Assembly (NCBI GenBank): GCA_934101225.1 | Contig: CAKOQK010000016.1 | Span: 1 to 30,059 of the forward strand | Direction: 5' to 3' | DNA length: 30,059 nt | DNA from: an uncultured Bacilli bacterium | GTDB taxonomy: Bacteria > Bacillota_I > Bacilli_A > RF39 > UBA660 | Shown here: in pieces, positions 21,805 through 29,966 of the stretch | Layout: each line of letters starts with the position of its first letter | Numbering within the stretch: the stretch's first letter is position 1 | The notes under the pieces: generated by a model | Seen by the model: the letters and a program-made list of their open reading frames with translations, nothing else | Database searches by the model: none | Told to the model about the DNA's origin: nothing | Program-made: the position numbers and the translations under genes

Positions 21805-21815
21805 ACTATCCCTTT

Positions 21816-22676
21816 CTATTTCCTGAATTCATCATCATGTTCCTTAAAAAAATTATAATAAACTAATACATTAGGTAATTCTGTCCATTTTCTAGTTCTA
21901 ACAGGAATATCATCTAAATTATATATCTTTGCAGCATATAAATTCAATAAAAATGGTGAATGTGTCGAAATAATAAATTGACAATTATAAAATCTAACAG
22001 AATCTTCAATAAATTTCTTTAACTTTAATTGATTTTCAGCAGATAAACTATTTTCCGGCTCATCTAAAATATAAATACTATCTTCATCAATTTCTTTTTC
22101 CCAAAACATAAGAGCTGACTCTCCATTTGAGTTTTCAATAATATTATTATTTGCAAGTCTTTCTCTAACAAATTTAGACATCGTTTTTTTCTTAGCGTCA
22201 TATATATTTCTAATTTCTTCATAATCATTAATTGAAGCATCTCTATTAAATTTATAATCTAAATATTCTTTAGATAATGCTTCTTTTTTACGATTTACAT
22301 TTGAGTTAATTGATCTAATATCTAACAAATAATCAAATACATCATCACTAGTTACAAGTTTAATTTCTAAAGGCTCATCATAAGCCATTTCATACTTACA
22401 AAGTTTAACATACTCATCAAAATAAGATCCTTTATTAATTCCATTTAAAGTTTTTGCATTAAGTTTTTGTGATATCATATTAATTAATGTAGATTTACCA
22501 GAACCATTTCCACCATAAAATATTGTTATATTATCAAATTCTATATCTTCAAATTGTTTAGAAGAAAATAAATGTAAAGGATAATAATTATTAAATATAT
22601 TTCTTCTTTCTATAAAAGTCGGAATTGCTGATTCTCTATCACCATCTAATAATTTAAAACTCTTTAAGTAAATCAT
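21816..22676 (-). CDS. stand-alone AAA/ABC-type ATPase (COG3910-like)
   Basis: 286 residues, cytosolic. Walker A GGNGSGKST at 55-63, an ABC-signature-like 'NGESALMFWE' near 184-193, Walker B 'IYILDEPEN' at 201-209 and switch His in 'FIISTHSPFLL' at 235-243. A short helical insert (residues 90-180) replaces the long coiled coil of SMC/RecF-like enzymes. Such single-domain ATPases occur widely, alone or with effector proteins. The start at ATG 22676 has AGGTGG 5 nt upstream; an in-frame GTG 9 nt earlier overlaps this RBS. First gene of the operon with the transglutaminase-like gene. Confidence 0.8.
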   Translation of the reverse strand: MIYLKSFKLLDGDRESAIPTFIERRNIFNNYYPLHLFSSKQFEDIEFDNITIFYGGNGSGKSTLINMISQKLNAKTLNGINKGSYFDEYVKLCKYEMAYDEPLEIKLVTSDDVFDYLLDIRSINSNVNRKKEALSKEYLDYKFNRDASINDYEEIRNIYDAKKKTMSKFVRERLANNNIIENSNGESALMFWEKEIDEDSIYILDEPENSLSAENQLKLKKFIEDSVRFYNCQFIISTHSPFLLNLYAAKIYNLDDIPVRTRKWTELPNVLVYYNFFKEHDDEFRK

Positions 22677-22798
22677 TAAAACCACCTACCAAAATTATAA
22701 TATATTTTAGCTAATTTTAATAGATTCTACTTTAACCAATTTACAAAGTCAAAATGAATTTAAGTAAGATTTAAGCAAGATATATTGTAAAGAACAAC

Positions 22799-22827
22799 TT
22801 AACAAAACATCTATTTTAATGTATATT
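22799..22827 (+). promoter_or_regulatory. candidate promoter of the ComEC-like gene
   Basis: TTAACA (22799-22804), 17 bp, TATATT (22822-22827). Transcription would begin right at the RBS (AGGTGA), giving a very short 5' UTR. Confidence 0.45.
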
Positions 22828-22846
22828 TATTGTAGGTGAATAAGAT

Positions 22847-23761
22847 ATGACAAAACATAAAAAAATTAAAAAAAATATCAAAAGAAACTTTTTCGAAATA
22901 TTAATCATACTTCTTGCATTCTTAATCATTAATAATCAAGATAAAATTAAAAATTTATTTAATCAAAATAATAATCAAAATCAAAATGACTACATAAATA
23001 CGAATAATGATTTATTAAAAGTTCACTACTTAGATGTTGGTCAAGGCGATTCAATATTTATTGAACTACCTAATAATGAAACAATGTTAATTGATGCAGC
23101 AGAATCTTATCAAAGTGAAAACATAATAAATTATCTAAAAAATTTAAATTATCAAAAAATAGATTATGTTATTGGAACCCATCCCCATACAGATCATATT
23201 GGTGGATTAAAAGACATTATTAATACTTTTGAAATAGGAAAAATTTATATGCCTAAAGTAGTATCAACAACCAAGACTTATGAAAGTCTTCTAATGGCAA
23301 TCAAAGATAAAAATTTAAAAATTAACACTGCTAAAGCAGGCACCACAATAATTGATACTGATGCTTTAAAAATAAACATTATAGCTCCAAATAATGACAC
23401 ATACACTGAACTTAATAATTATTCAGTAGTAACAAAAATAACTTATGGAACTACTAAATTCTTATTTATGGGAGATGCCGAAAAACTAAGTGAAAATGAA
23501 ATTAAAGAAAATGTAACTGCCGATGTAATTAAAATAGGTCATCATGGTTCTAACACATCATCAAGCATCAATTTTATCAAGAAAGTAAACGCTAAATATG
23601 GAATCATTTCCGTTGGTTTAAACAACAAATACAATTTACCCAAAGAAGAAACAATTACAAACTGGGAAAATTCTGGAACTAAAATATATTTAACAAGCAT
23701 AAATGGAACTATTAGAGCTATATCAGATGGAACAAACATTAAAATAGAAAGTGAGAAATAA
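22847..23761 (+). CDS. ComEC-like metallo-beta-lactamase-fold hydrolase, membrane-tethered
   Basis: 304 residues. A basic N-terminus and one membrane helix (FFEILIILLAFLIINN, residues ~15-30) are followed by an Asn/Gln-rich linker and a metallo-beta-lactamase domain. 'HYLDVGQGDSIFIELPNN', the metal motif HPHTDH (112-117) in 'IGTHPHTDHIGGL', 'FLFMGDAE' (Asp210) and 'GHHGSNTSSS' (HHGS 232-235) are the ComEC/Rec2 hallmarks. Stand-alone versions are common in Bacillota and are thought to be extracellular or surface nucleases or phosphodiesterases; DNA uptake is not implied without the ComEC channel. The next gene (DUF3006) starts 1 nt after the stop, a common pairing. Confidence 0.88.
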   Translation: MTKHKKIKKNIKRNFFEILIILLAFLIINNQDKIKNLFNQNNNQNQNDYINTNNDLLKVHYLDVGQGDSIFIELPNNETMLIDAAESYQSENIINYLKNLNYQKIDYVIGTHPHTDHIGGLKDIINTFEIGKIYMPKVVSTTKTYESLLMAIKDKNLKINTAKAGTTIIDTDALKINIIAPNNDTYTELNNYSVVTKITYGTTKFLFMGDAEKLSENEIKENVTADVIKIGHHGSNTSSSINFIKKVNAKYGIISVGLNNKYNLPKEETITNWENSGTKIYLTSINGTIRAISDGTNIKIESEK

Positions 23762-23762
23762 T

Positions 23763-23960
23763 ATGACATTTACAATCGATCGAATAGAAGGTAATTATTT
23801 AATAGTTGAATTAGAAAATGGTAAAATAATTAACTTACCCAAAGAATTAATTCCTAACGCTAAAGAAAATGATATTTATACAATCACTTTAAATAAGGAT
23901 GAAATGAAAAAAAGAAAAAATAACATTAATAATTTAATAAATAATCTTTTCATAGATTAA
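23763..23960 (+). CDS. DUF3006 protein
   Basis: 65 residues: 'TIDRIEGNYLIVELENGKIINLPKELIPNAKENDIYTI', the DUF3006 small beta-barrel pattern, with a basic C-terminus. It is regularly encoded directly behind ComEC-like metallo-beta-lactamase genes. Start chosen at ATG 23763, directly behind the upstream stop; a GTG 12 nt earlier is possible. Function unknown. The operon ends with a strong terminator. Confidence 0.82.
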   Translation: MTFTIDRIEGNYLIVELENGKIINLPKELIPNAKENDIYTITLNKDEMKKRKNNINNLINNLFID

Positions 23961-23986
23961 GGTGCCCTTTTACAGCACCTTTTTTT
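23959..23986 (+). terminator. intrinsic terminator of the ComEC-like/DUF3006 operon
   Basis: AAGGTGC/GCACCTT stem (7 bp, 9-nt loop) followed by a run of Ts on the plus strand. Confidence 0.92.
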
Positions 23987-24065
23987 AATCAAATAAAACA
24001 AACACTAATAATTTTATTTTAATAACTCTAAGATATTCACTTAAATTATTAAAAAATTTAATCAT
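23985..24065 (-). CDS. possible 26-residue hydrophobic peptide
   Basis: A tiny ORF with a very good RBS (GGGAGG, 8-9 nt before ATG 24065). It encodes a basic-hydrophobic peptide: MIKFFNNLSEYLRVIKIKLL followed by VFVLFD. It lies 58 nt downstream of the glutamine amidotransferase stop and ends in the plus-strand terminator. It could be a small membrane peptide of the acylation operon or a toxin-like peptide. The RBS is the main support. Confidence 0.4.
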   Translation of the reverse strand: MIKFFNNLSEYLRVIKIKLLVFVLFD

Positions 24066-24123
24066 AAAAAAATTCCTCCCTTCTATATATATTTATTATC
24101 CAAAAGAGTGGAATTTACTTTTT

Positions 24124-24807
24124 TTATTTACACATTTTTATAAAATAATTAAAAATTTTACATGAATTATCATCCAATATATATTCCGGATGCCATTGTA
24201 ACCCCAAAATAAACTTCTTATCTTTAACCTCTACTCCTTCAACAATATCATCATCACTAATCGCATTTATTTTTACCATATCATTAAGTTCAAAATCAAC
24301 AATATCATGATGAACACTGTTTACAAGCATAACATCAGTTCCAATTATCTTATAAAGTAAACTATCTTTATCAATATAAACATTATGTGCATATTCAAGC
24401 GGATTCTTATAATGATTACTATAATTTACTCTCTTTTCCATTGCAAACATATCTCTATTTTTAGCTAAACAACTACAAATTGCTTGAAATCCCAAACATA
24501 TCCCAAGTAAAGGTTTATCATTATCTATTGCATACTTAATTATATATTCATCAAAATTATAATAATAACTTCCTCCTGGTAAAATAAACCCATCGCATTT
24601 ATCTAAAATATAAGATAATTTATCCTCATTAACCTTATCCATTCCTTGATTAGTTTCATTATAATTATAATCTTCCGTTGGTAAAACACTTACTAAACAA
24701 ACATCATCATATCTAGCAAGTGCTCTTCTAATTTGTTCATGTACTTGACATATATCTTGACCATCTAAATTTTTATACATTCTTGAAACAACACCAATTA
24801 AAATCAC
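24124..24807 (-). CDS. class I glutamine amidotransferase-like hydrolase (peptidase C26, PuuD-like)
   Basis: 227 residues. The nucleophile elbow 'LGICLGFQAI' (Cys104), 'GFILPGGSYYY' and the His/Glu pair of 'LQWHPEY' (His206, Glu208) define a complete class I amidotransferase triad. The stand-alone form is like gamma-glutamyl-GABA hydrolases, which cleave gamma-glutamyl amides; cell-wall or nucleotide amidotransferase roles cannot be excluded. The start codon is GTG (24807) with GGAGG 9 nt upstream. It follows the DHHW gene by 24 nt, so it is the fourth gene of the acylation operon. Confidence 0.83.
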   Translation of the reverse strand: MILIGVVSRMYKNLDGQDICQVHEQIRRALARYDDVCLVSVLPTEDYNYNETNQGMDKVNEDKLSYILDKCDGFILPGGSYYYNFDEYIIKYAIDNDKPLLGICLGFQAICSCLAKNRDMFAMEKRVNYSNHYKNPLEYAHNVYIDKDSLLYKIIGTDVMLVNSVHHDIVDFELNDMVKINAISDDDIVEGVEVKDKKFILGLQWHPEYILDDNSCKIFNYFIKMCK

Positions 24808-24831
24808 TTTTATTTCCTCCCATTAATTATA

Positions 24832-25917
24832 TTACTTAACGGTAAAACTATTGTTAATCGTACTAACACTATACAAAAACAAAACATCTTGTCCCTTAAA
24901 TTCAACATAATTATCTAAAATATTTGAAGAAATATACCTAGTATCAATAACGGTTATTTTTTTATAAGAACTAATAAGAAGTGGTACTAAAGAACTACCA
25001 TAAGAATCTCTAAATACAATTAATTCATCATCACTACTTGCCAAATTATTATAAATTGTAAGCAATCCCTTTGCTCCACCTAAATATATATCATATAAAT
25101 CCCAAGAATTAATCTTACTTTTATCATAAACATTTATATCTATTTTATTTAAATTATCATATACAATCGCATTATCAATATATTCATTAGATAAAATATT
25201 AATATTATCTTCTTTTATTTTAACTGGAACTTGGTAAGAATAAACACCCTTAAAAACACCAACATTTTGCATATTATAATTTATATCTTTATAATAATTA
25301 TTACCCATTTTATCTAAAATCATATTTGCCACTTTAACAATATTTTCCTGTTTAAAATGACTATCACTATAATAATAATCTTCTAAAGATAAACTATTCA
25401 TAATATCTATATAATTAAAACTACTTAATTCACTATTCATTTTACTTATTAGTAAATCATAATTCATTTTTAAATTACCATTATTAACAAAATAATTTTT
25501 ATCAGGTACAACACTATAATATATTTTAGAATTATTTAAATACTTGTTGCTTATAGAGTTAATTCTATCAATTAAATTCTTTAAAGAACTTTCATTTAAT
25601 GGATATTCTTGCTTAATCAAATAATCATTATAAACATAAACATCATGATAATTATTTTTTAAAGCTAAATCTAACCTAACTTTATTTTCTCTTATATAAT
25701 CTCTCATCACAAATTGATCAACTGCGTATTTATCAAAATTACTAAAAAATGTACCATTAAATATATTATTTACTGAAAACTCCGGAAAACTTGCTAATCT
25801 TCTTCTCTCACTAATTGAAATATCTTTATCTTTAGAAAATATATTAACAATTAGAACTATTACAAGAATACTACCAAATAAAATTGAAACAATTATATTT
25901 TTAACTTTATCAATCAT
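24832..25917 (-). CDS. DHHW/AlgX-like membrane-anchored acyltransferase partner
   Basis: 361 residues: one N-terminal membrane anchor (IIVSILFGSILVIVLIVNIF) and an extracytoplasmic SGNH/AlgX-like domain. Typical early pattern 'ISERRRLASFPEFSVNNIFNGTFFSNFDKYAVDQFVMRDYI' (given in part), the Asp-x-His of 'YYSDSHFKQ' (DHHW-family position, here DSHF) and the later 'FRDSYGSSLVPLL'. Such proteins complete O-acetylation of surface polysaccharide together with the MBOAT encoded 11 bp upstream. The glycan is unknown. RBS AAGGGG. Confidence 0.78.
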   Translation of the reverse strand: MIDKVKNIIVSILFGSILVIVLIVNIFSKDKDISISERRRLASFPEFSVNNIFNGTFFSNFDKYAVDQFVMRDYIRENKVRLDLALKNNYHDVYVYNDYLIKQEYPLNESSLKNLIDRINSISNKYLNNSKIYYSVVPDKNYFVNNGNLKMNYDLLISKMNSELSSFNYIDIMNSLSLEDYYYSDSHFKQENIVKVANMILDKMGNNYYKDINYNMQNVGVFKGVYSYQVPVKIKEDNINILSNEYIDNAIVYDNLNKIDINVYDKSKINSWDLYDIYLGGAKGLLTIYNNLASSDDELIVFRDSYGSSLVPLLISSYKKITVIDTRYISSNILDNYVEFKGQDVLFLYSVSTINNSFTVK

Positions 25918-25928
25918 ATATATTCCCC

Positions 25929-27317
25929 TTAAAATCTAAAATATAAAAATGGATTATAAGAACTATCTATTAAATACATAGTAACAATTATTAATAATAT
26001 TAGTAAATAAATAGGCTCCAATATATTAATAATTTTTTTACCTTTACCATTACTTATTTTAATAACTAAATTTTTAACATAATTAGTAGAACCAATTGCA
26101 CCTAACACAATAAATAAAACATATCCCTTTAAATAATATAAAGTTACATTATTTATAAACAACTCTCCATTTAATCCAAACAATCCCTTTATAATATTAA
26201 AAGCACTACTTAAATTATCACCTTGAAAGATAACAAAACTAATCATAACTAAAAACAAAGTATAAATGCCTTTAATAAATTTAGGAACATTACTAAAATA
26301 TTTCTTTAAAATAAACTTTTCTAAAATCAACAATATTCCAAAATATAATCCCCAAACAATAAAATTCCAACTAGCACCATGCCATAATCCCGTTAATGAC
26401 CAAACAATTAAGATATTTCTAATTTGCTTTAATACACCTTTCTTATTACCACCCAGAGGAATATAAACATAATCTCTAAACCATGAACTTAATGTCATAT
26501 GCCATCTTCTCCAAAAATCAGTAATTGACTTTGCCATATATGGATAATTGAAGTTTTCAGGAAAATTAAATCCTAACATTTTACCTAGCCCAATTGCTAT
26601 ATCAGAATAACCTGAAAAATCAAAATAAATTTGTAACATAAAACTAATTGCAAATATCCAAGTAAAAAGTACAGACTTATCACCTAAATTTAAATATATA
26701 TTACATAATTCTCCCAAATTATTAGCAATAATTACCTTCTTACTAAGTCCAATAATAAAACGTCTTAATCCATTTGCAAACATCTCAAAAGTAACATTTC
26801 TATTATCAATTGCTTTATTTACATCTTGATATCTAACTATTGGACCAGCAATAAGTTGTGGAAACAAAAATACATATAAAAAATACTTTAATATATTACT
26901 TTGAACATTAACCTTTTTATTATAAACATCTATTTCATAACTAATAATTTGAAAAGTATAAAAAGATATACCAATCGGTAAAACAACATTTAGTAAATTC
27001 AAATTACTATGAAATAAATTATTAACATTAATAATTACAAAATTAAAATATTTAAATATTCCAAATAATAATACATGAATAAATATTCCAATAATTAAAA
27101 TATTCTTACTTTTATACTTATCTATTAATAATCCTACTACATAAGATATCAATACCTCTATTAACATCAATAATATATACTTAGGCTCTTCATAAAAATA
27201 AAATAAAACAGAAAACATTAACAAAATTATATTTCTAAATTTTTTAGGAACAACAAAATAACATATTAATAATAAAGGTAAAAAATAATAAATAAAACTA
27301 ATACTAGTAAATACCAT
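25929..27317 (-). CDS. MBOAT-family membrane O-acyltransferase (AlgI/DltB type)
   Basis: 462 residues, about 11-12 membrane helices. The start 'MVFTSISFIYYFLPLLLICYF' and 'RNIILLMFSVLFYFYEEPKY' are typical of the AlgI branch. The core 'NFNYPYMAKSITDFWRRWHMTLSSWFRDYVYIPLGGNKKG' (in pieces) and the active-site His in 'LTGLWHGASWNFIVWG' are intact. It moves acetyl groups across the membrane to an extracellular polysaccharide or wall polymer with the DHHW protein. RBS GAAAGGA. A hairpin (27338-27357) lies between it and the upstream DUF4358 gene. Confidence 0.92.
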   Translation of the reverse strand: MVFTSISFIYYFLPLLLICYFVVPKKFRNIILLMFSVLFYFYEEPKYILLMLIEVLISYVVGLLIDKYKSKNILIIGIFIHVLLFGIFKYFNFVIINVNNLFHSNLNLLNVVLPIGISFYTFQIISYEIDVYNKKVNVQSNILKYFLYVFLFPQLIAGPIVRYQDVNKAIDNRNVTFEMFANGLRRFIIGLSKKVIIANNLGELCNIYLNLGDKSVLFTWIFAISFMLQIYFDFSGYSDIAIGLGKMLGFNFPENFNYPYMAKSITDFWRRWHMTLSSWFRDYVYIPLGGNKKGVLKQIRNILIVWSLTGLWHGASWNFIVWGLYFGILLILEKFILKKYFSNVPKFIKGIYTLFLVMISFVIFQGDNLSSAFNIIKGLFGLNGELFINNVTLYYLKGYVLFIVLGAIGSTNYVKNLVIKISNGKGKKIINILEPIYLLILLIIVTMYLIDSSYNPFLYFRF

Positions 27318-27337
27318 ATCAAATTCCTTTCAAATAA

Positions 27338-27357
27338 AACTCCTTATAAAAGGAGTT
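27338..27357 (-). terminator. intergenic hairpin before the MBOAT gene (partial terminator)
   Basis: AACTCCTT/AAGGAGTT, a perfect 8-bp stem with a 4-nt loop, followed by TTATTTG on the minus strand. It stands between DUF4358 and MBOAT, so it may lower downstream transcription or mark an mRNA processing point. The stem contains an AAGGAG that would be hidden. Confidence 0.5.
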
Positions 27358-27366
27358 AACTTTAAT

Positions 27367-27936
27367 TTATTGTACTTCTGGTAATTCTTCAAAATCTAAT
27401 GAATTATTTTTTATTAATTCTTTTCCATTACTATTATTTACATACTTCTTAAATGCATCATAAACCGGTTTAGCCCAATCTTCTTCACTCATAACATAGA
27501 CAATTGTATTTCCATAATTAGTTAAATAAAGAACATCAGCAGAAACACATAACCATTTGTTCATATCAATATTGTTATACATTTCTTCTTTAACCTTCTC
27601 AATATTTACACCATTTTTAAATTTAACTGCTACAAATGAATAAGCCTGACTTGACATTACAGGTTCTGATGCTACTATTGCTTCTACATCATCATTATTT
27701 GATAAACCAGTATATGATTTTAAAACATCCTTATCATTCAAACTAATTTTTTGAGTTCTTAAATCAGGTAAATCAGCATTAGATAATTTATAAACATCAT
27801 CAATCATTGATTTTAATTCACTATTTGTATTTAGTTTTATATCTCCAGTATTCTTATTATTTAAAAAATAAATTAGAATACCTACTACTATAATAGCTAC
27901 TATTCCTATTCCAACATACAACTTTTTATCCTTCAT
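27367..27936 (-). CDS. DUF4358 exported protein
   Basis: 189 residues: N-terminal membrane anchor (LYVGIGIVAIIVVGILIYFL) and an extracytoplasmic domain. 'MIDDVYKLSNADLPDLRTQKISLND' (in part), 'YTGLSNNDDVEAIVASEPVMSSQAYSFVAVK' and 'GNTIVYVMSEEDWA' are the DUF4358 pattern. The family is often encoded beside MBOAT and DHHW genes, as here. A helper role in surface-polymer acylation is inferred from that context. First gene of the operon, RBS GAGGATG, strong promoter at 27961-27989. Confidence 0.8.
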   Translation of the reverse strand: MKDKKLYVGIGIVAIIVVGILIYFLNNKNTGDIKLNTNSELKSMIDDVYKLSNADLPDLRTQKISLNDKDVLKSYTGLSNNDDVEAIVASEPVMSSQAYSFVAVKFKNGVNIEKVKEEMYNNIDMNKWLCVSADVLYLTNYGNTIVYVMSEEDWAKPVYDAFKKYVNNSNGKELIKNNSLDFEELPEVQ

Positions 27937-27960
27937 TTTATCATCCTCATTTCTATACTA

Positions 27961-27989
27961 ACTATACCAAAATAAAACTTGGCCGTCAA
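27961..27989 (-). promoter_or_regulatory. strong promoter of the acylation operon
   Basis: TTGACG (27984-27989), 17 bp, TATAGT (27961-27966) on the minus strand; both boxes are one base from consensus. The DUF4358 start lies 25 nt below the -10 box. Confidence 0.75.
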
Positions 27990-28005
27990 TTAGCTAAGTG
28001 ATTTC

Positions 28006-28257
28006 GATAGTGTTTACAAAGTCGGGGAAACATGCAATTTTACGTATAGTCGTAAATTATTGTATAAAAAAAGTGGTTAAACCTTAAAAATTTACTTTAT
28101 AATTAAGTTGAAACAATAAATTAGAAAGTAGGTTAACCACATGAATATTATACCAATTTTTTATGATTTTACAAATATTTTTAACAAAAAGATAGTGTTT
28201 ACAAAGTCGGGGAATCATGCAATTTTACATATAGTCGTAAATTATTATATAAAAAAA
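28006..28257 (+). mobile_element. 67-bp direct repeats around an inverted repeat; possible transposase remnant
   Basis: GATAGTGTTTACAAAGTCGG begins a 67-bp unit at 28006-28072 that recurs at 28191-28257 with three mismatches. Between them GTGGTTAAACCT (28073-28084) faces AGGTTAACCAC (28130-28140) as an inverted repeat. An ATG follows at 28141, opening a frame 'MNIIPIFYDFTNIFNKKIVFTKSGNHAILHIVVNYY' (in part). Copy 1 in the same frame gives 'IVFTKSGKHAILRIVVNY' without a start. This looks like the 5' end of an insertion-sequence transposase gene present twice, the rest being lost. The IS family is not identified. The 27937-28264 stretch holds no other gene. Confidence 0.45.
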
Positions 28258-28276
28258 CATGCTTTTAATCGCATAT
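28251..28276 (-). terminator. terminator of the 28504-29814/28265-28495 gene pair
   Basis: ATATGC/GCATGT (6 bp, one G-U) with an 8-nt loop, overlapping the stop codon and followed by six to seven Ts on the minus strand. The T run is also the end of repeat copy 2. Confidence 0.55.
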
Positions 28277-28495
28277 TTCTTTTAATTTTTCAACAATATC
28301 ACTTGATAAATTCATATTTATATATAATTTTCCTTCATTATTTGTTGCTGTAATATATAAATATTCATTAGTATGTTTATTATCAGAAATTTTTTCTACC
28401 TTATAATAAGATGTTTCATCAATGTATGCTGTATCAACAACTAAATATTTAGTACTATCATTTAATTCAATTATTTCATTTCTAGCAAAATACAT
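28265..28495 (-). CDS. small soluble protein of unknown function
   Basis: 76 residues, beta-rich first half ('MYFARNEIIELNDSTKYLVVDTAYIDETSYYKVEKI', in part; then 'YLYITATNNEGKLYINM') and a C-terminal helix (SSDIVEKLKEIC). It has an excellent RBS (AGGAGG, 5 nt) and lies 8 bp behind the large acidic-protein gene, hence the same operon. It slightly recalls small DUF1292-like domains, but I do not assign a family. Confidence 0.65.
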   Translation of the reverse strand: MYFARNEIIELNDSTKYLVVDTAYIDETSYYKVEKISDNKHTNEYLYITATNNEGKLYINMNLSSDIVEKLKEICD

Positions 28496-28503
28496 ATTTC
28501 CTC

Positions 28504-29814
28504 CTATTTGGTTTCATTTGAAGATACAACTTCTTCAAATACTTTAGATAAATTTAAAGTTAAGCCGGTTAATACATTTTCTTGATTTTCTAGGTTGCTT
28601 TGATCAGTAATATTTTGTTCTTGTAATTTTTTATCAATAGCTTCCTTGTTATTTTCTATTATTTTGCGTACTGCAATTTGAGCAAGATTTTCATCTTCAA
28701 ATAAGGCAAGCGCAATATTATGGATTGTGTCATGTTCATCCATTGTATATGTCATTTGTTCTTCAGCAGGTTCAGGTTCAGCTATAGTTTCTTCTTTAAC
28801 TTCAGTATTTTCTTCTTGTTTGTTAGAAGACTCCTCATTTTTTGTTTCGGTAGTTGACTCATTTTTTTCTTCATTTGGTATTGCTTCAGTTATTACAACT
28901 TCCTCTTCTGCTTTAGTTTCTGGAGAACTTTTTTCTTCTAGATTTGGTTCTGAATCTTCAGTAACAGGAACTAAATCAACATCTAATGGAATATCTTCTA
29001 ATTTAGTTGGCTCTTCTTCGGCTACTTCTTCAAATGTTGGAGCCTCATTATTTAATATTGATTCTGTTAATGCATCATCTATTCCAAAAAACGAAGTATC
29101 ATTCTCAGTTACGATATTTTCAGAATGCGTTTCTTTTTTCGATTCTTCTTTATCGGGTAATTTTAATTCTTGTGGTGCTTCAGATATTTTCACAACATAT
29201 AAATCGTTATTTACATATGTTTCTTTTGATTCAACGGGTTCTTGTTCTTCTTCACTTTCCTCTTTAGCAAAGTCTCTTGTATAATCATTAATAAGTTTAA
29301 ATGTTATTGAATTATTTTTAAATTCATTAACATTGAAATTAATTGCATCAGGATAGGCTTCTTTTATCATAGAGATAGTACTTTTTTTATCTTGAATGTC
29401 TAAAGAACGATTTATAATCTTTTTGTAAGCAAACTCAATATCTTCTCTATCACTTAAATATTTAGCCTTTTTTGTCAAATCTAGATTTTCATCATCATAT
29501 AATGAATGTAATTCCTCTAGGAATTTTTTAAATTCAAAAGATATTACTTCTCTCTTGTGATTTAATTCTTTAATTTTATTTTCATCTAAGTTTTGACTGT
29601 CAATATTATTTAAATCTAAGTCAATTTGATAAAGGTCTTTTATTAAATTATTTTTATTATATCTTGAGAATATCTCGTCACAACTATTTATATATTCTAA
29701 AATATCTTCATTATTTGATTTACAAATATTTTTTAATGAATCAATTCTTATTCTTGCTTTATAATTTAAAAAATTAGTTCCTTCTTCTAAATTTGAAAAT
29801 AAATCCATGTTCAT
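28504..29814 (-). CDS. acidic, low-complexity protein with helical ends
   Basis: 436 residues, no signal peptide or membrane helix. The N-terminal ~190 residues are predicted helical and charged ('LFSNLEEGTNFLNYKARIRID ... EFKKFLEELHSLYDDENLDLTKKAKYL', in part). A ~190-residue Glu/Pro/Thr-rich disordered middle follows ('KEESEEEQEPVESKE', 'EEEPTKLEDIPLDVD', 'AEPEPAEEQM'). A helical C-terminus has 'HDTIHNIALALFEDENLAQIAVRKIIENN'. No known family; possibly a scaffold or cell-division/structural protein typical of the lineage. The start at ATG 29814 (GGTGA 8 nt upstream) is preferred to an in-frame TTG 15 nt earlier. Its GAA/GTT-rich middle creates a long open frame on the plus strand that is not a gene. 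Confidence 0.7.
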   Translation of the reverse strand: MNMDLFSNLEEGTNFLNYKARIRIDSLKNICKSNNEDILEYINSCDEIFSRYNKNNLIKDLYQIDLDLNNIDSQNLDENKIKELNHKREVISFEFKKFLEELHSLYDDENLDLTKKAKYLSDREDIEFAYKKIINRSLDIQDKKSTISMIKEAYPDAINFNVNEFKNNSITFKLINDYTRDFAKEESEEEQEPVESKETYVNNDLYVVKISEAPQELKLPDKEESKKETHSENIVTENDTSFFGIDDALTESILNNEAPTFEEVAEEEPTKLEDIPLDVDLVPVTEDSEPNLEEKSSPETKAEEEVVITEAIPNEEKNESTTETKNEESSNKQEENTEVKEETIAEPEPAEEQMTYTMDEHDTIHNIALALFEDENLAQIAVRKIIENNKEAIDKKLQEQNITDQSNLENQENVLTGLTLNLSKVFEEVVSSNETK

Positions 29815-29915
29815 ATAAACATTCACCAATCCTATCTTATTCTATAATTTATTATATCATTTTTTTTGATAAAAGCAATAAATTTAAAAAAATTTTATTT
29901 TTGGTAAAAAAATAC

Positions 29916-29944
29916 TTGAATTTAATAAAAAGTTAGAGTATAGT
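29916..29944 (+). promoter_or_regulatory. promoter of tRNA-Asn
   Basis: TTGAAT (29916-29921), 17 bp, TATAGT (29939-29944), 22 nt upstream of the mature tRNA 5' end. Confidence 0.7.
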
Positions 29945-29966
29945 ATTGCTTGTAGTCAAAGGAAAT

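Noticed and set aside
28727..29284. Long Ser/Val-rich open frame on the plus strand
   Set aside because: It is the antisense shadow of the Glu/Thr-rich middle of the minus-strand protein; no RBS, composition explained by GAA/ACA codons read in reverse.
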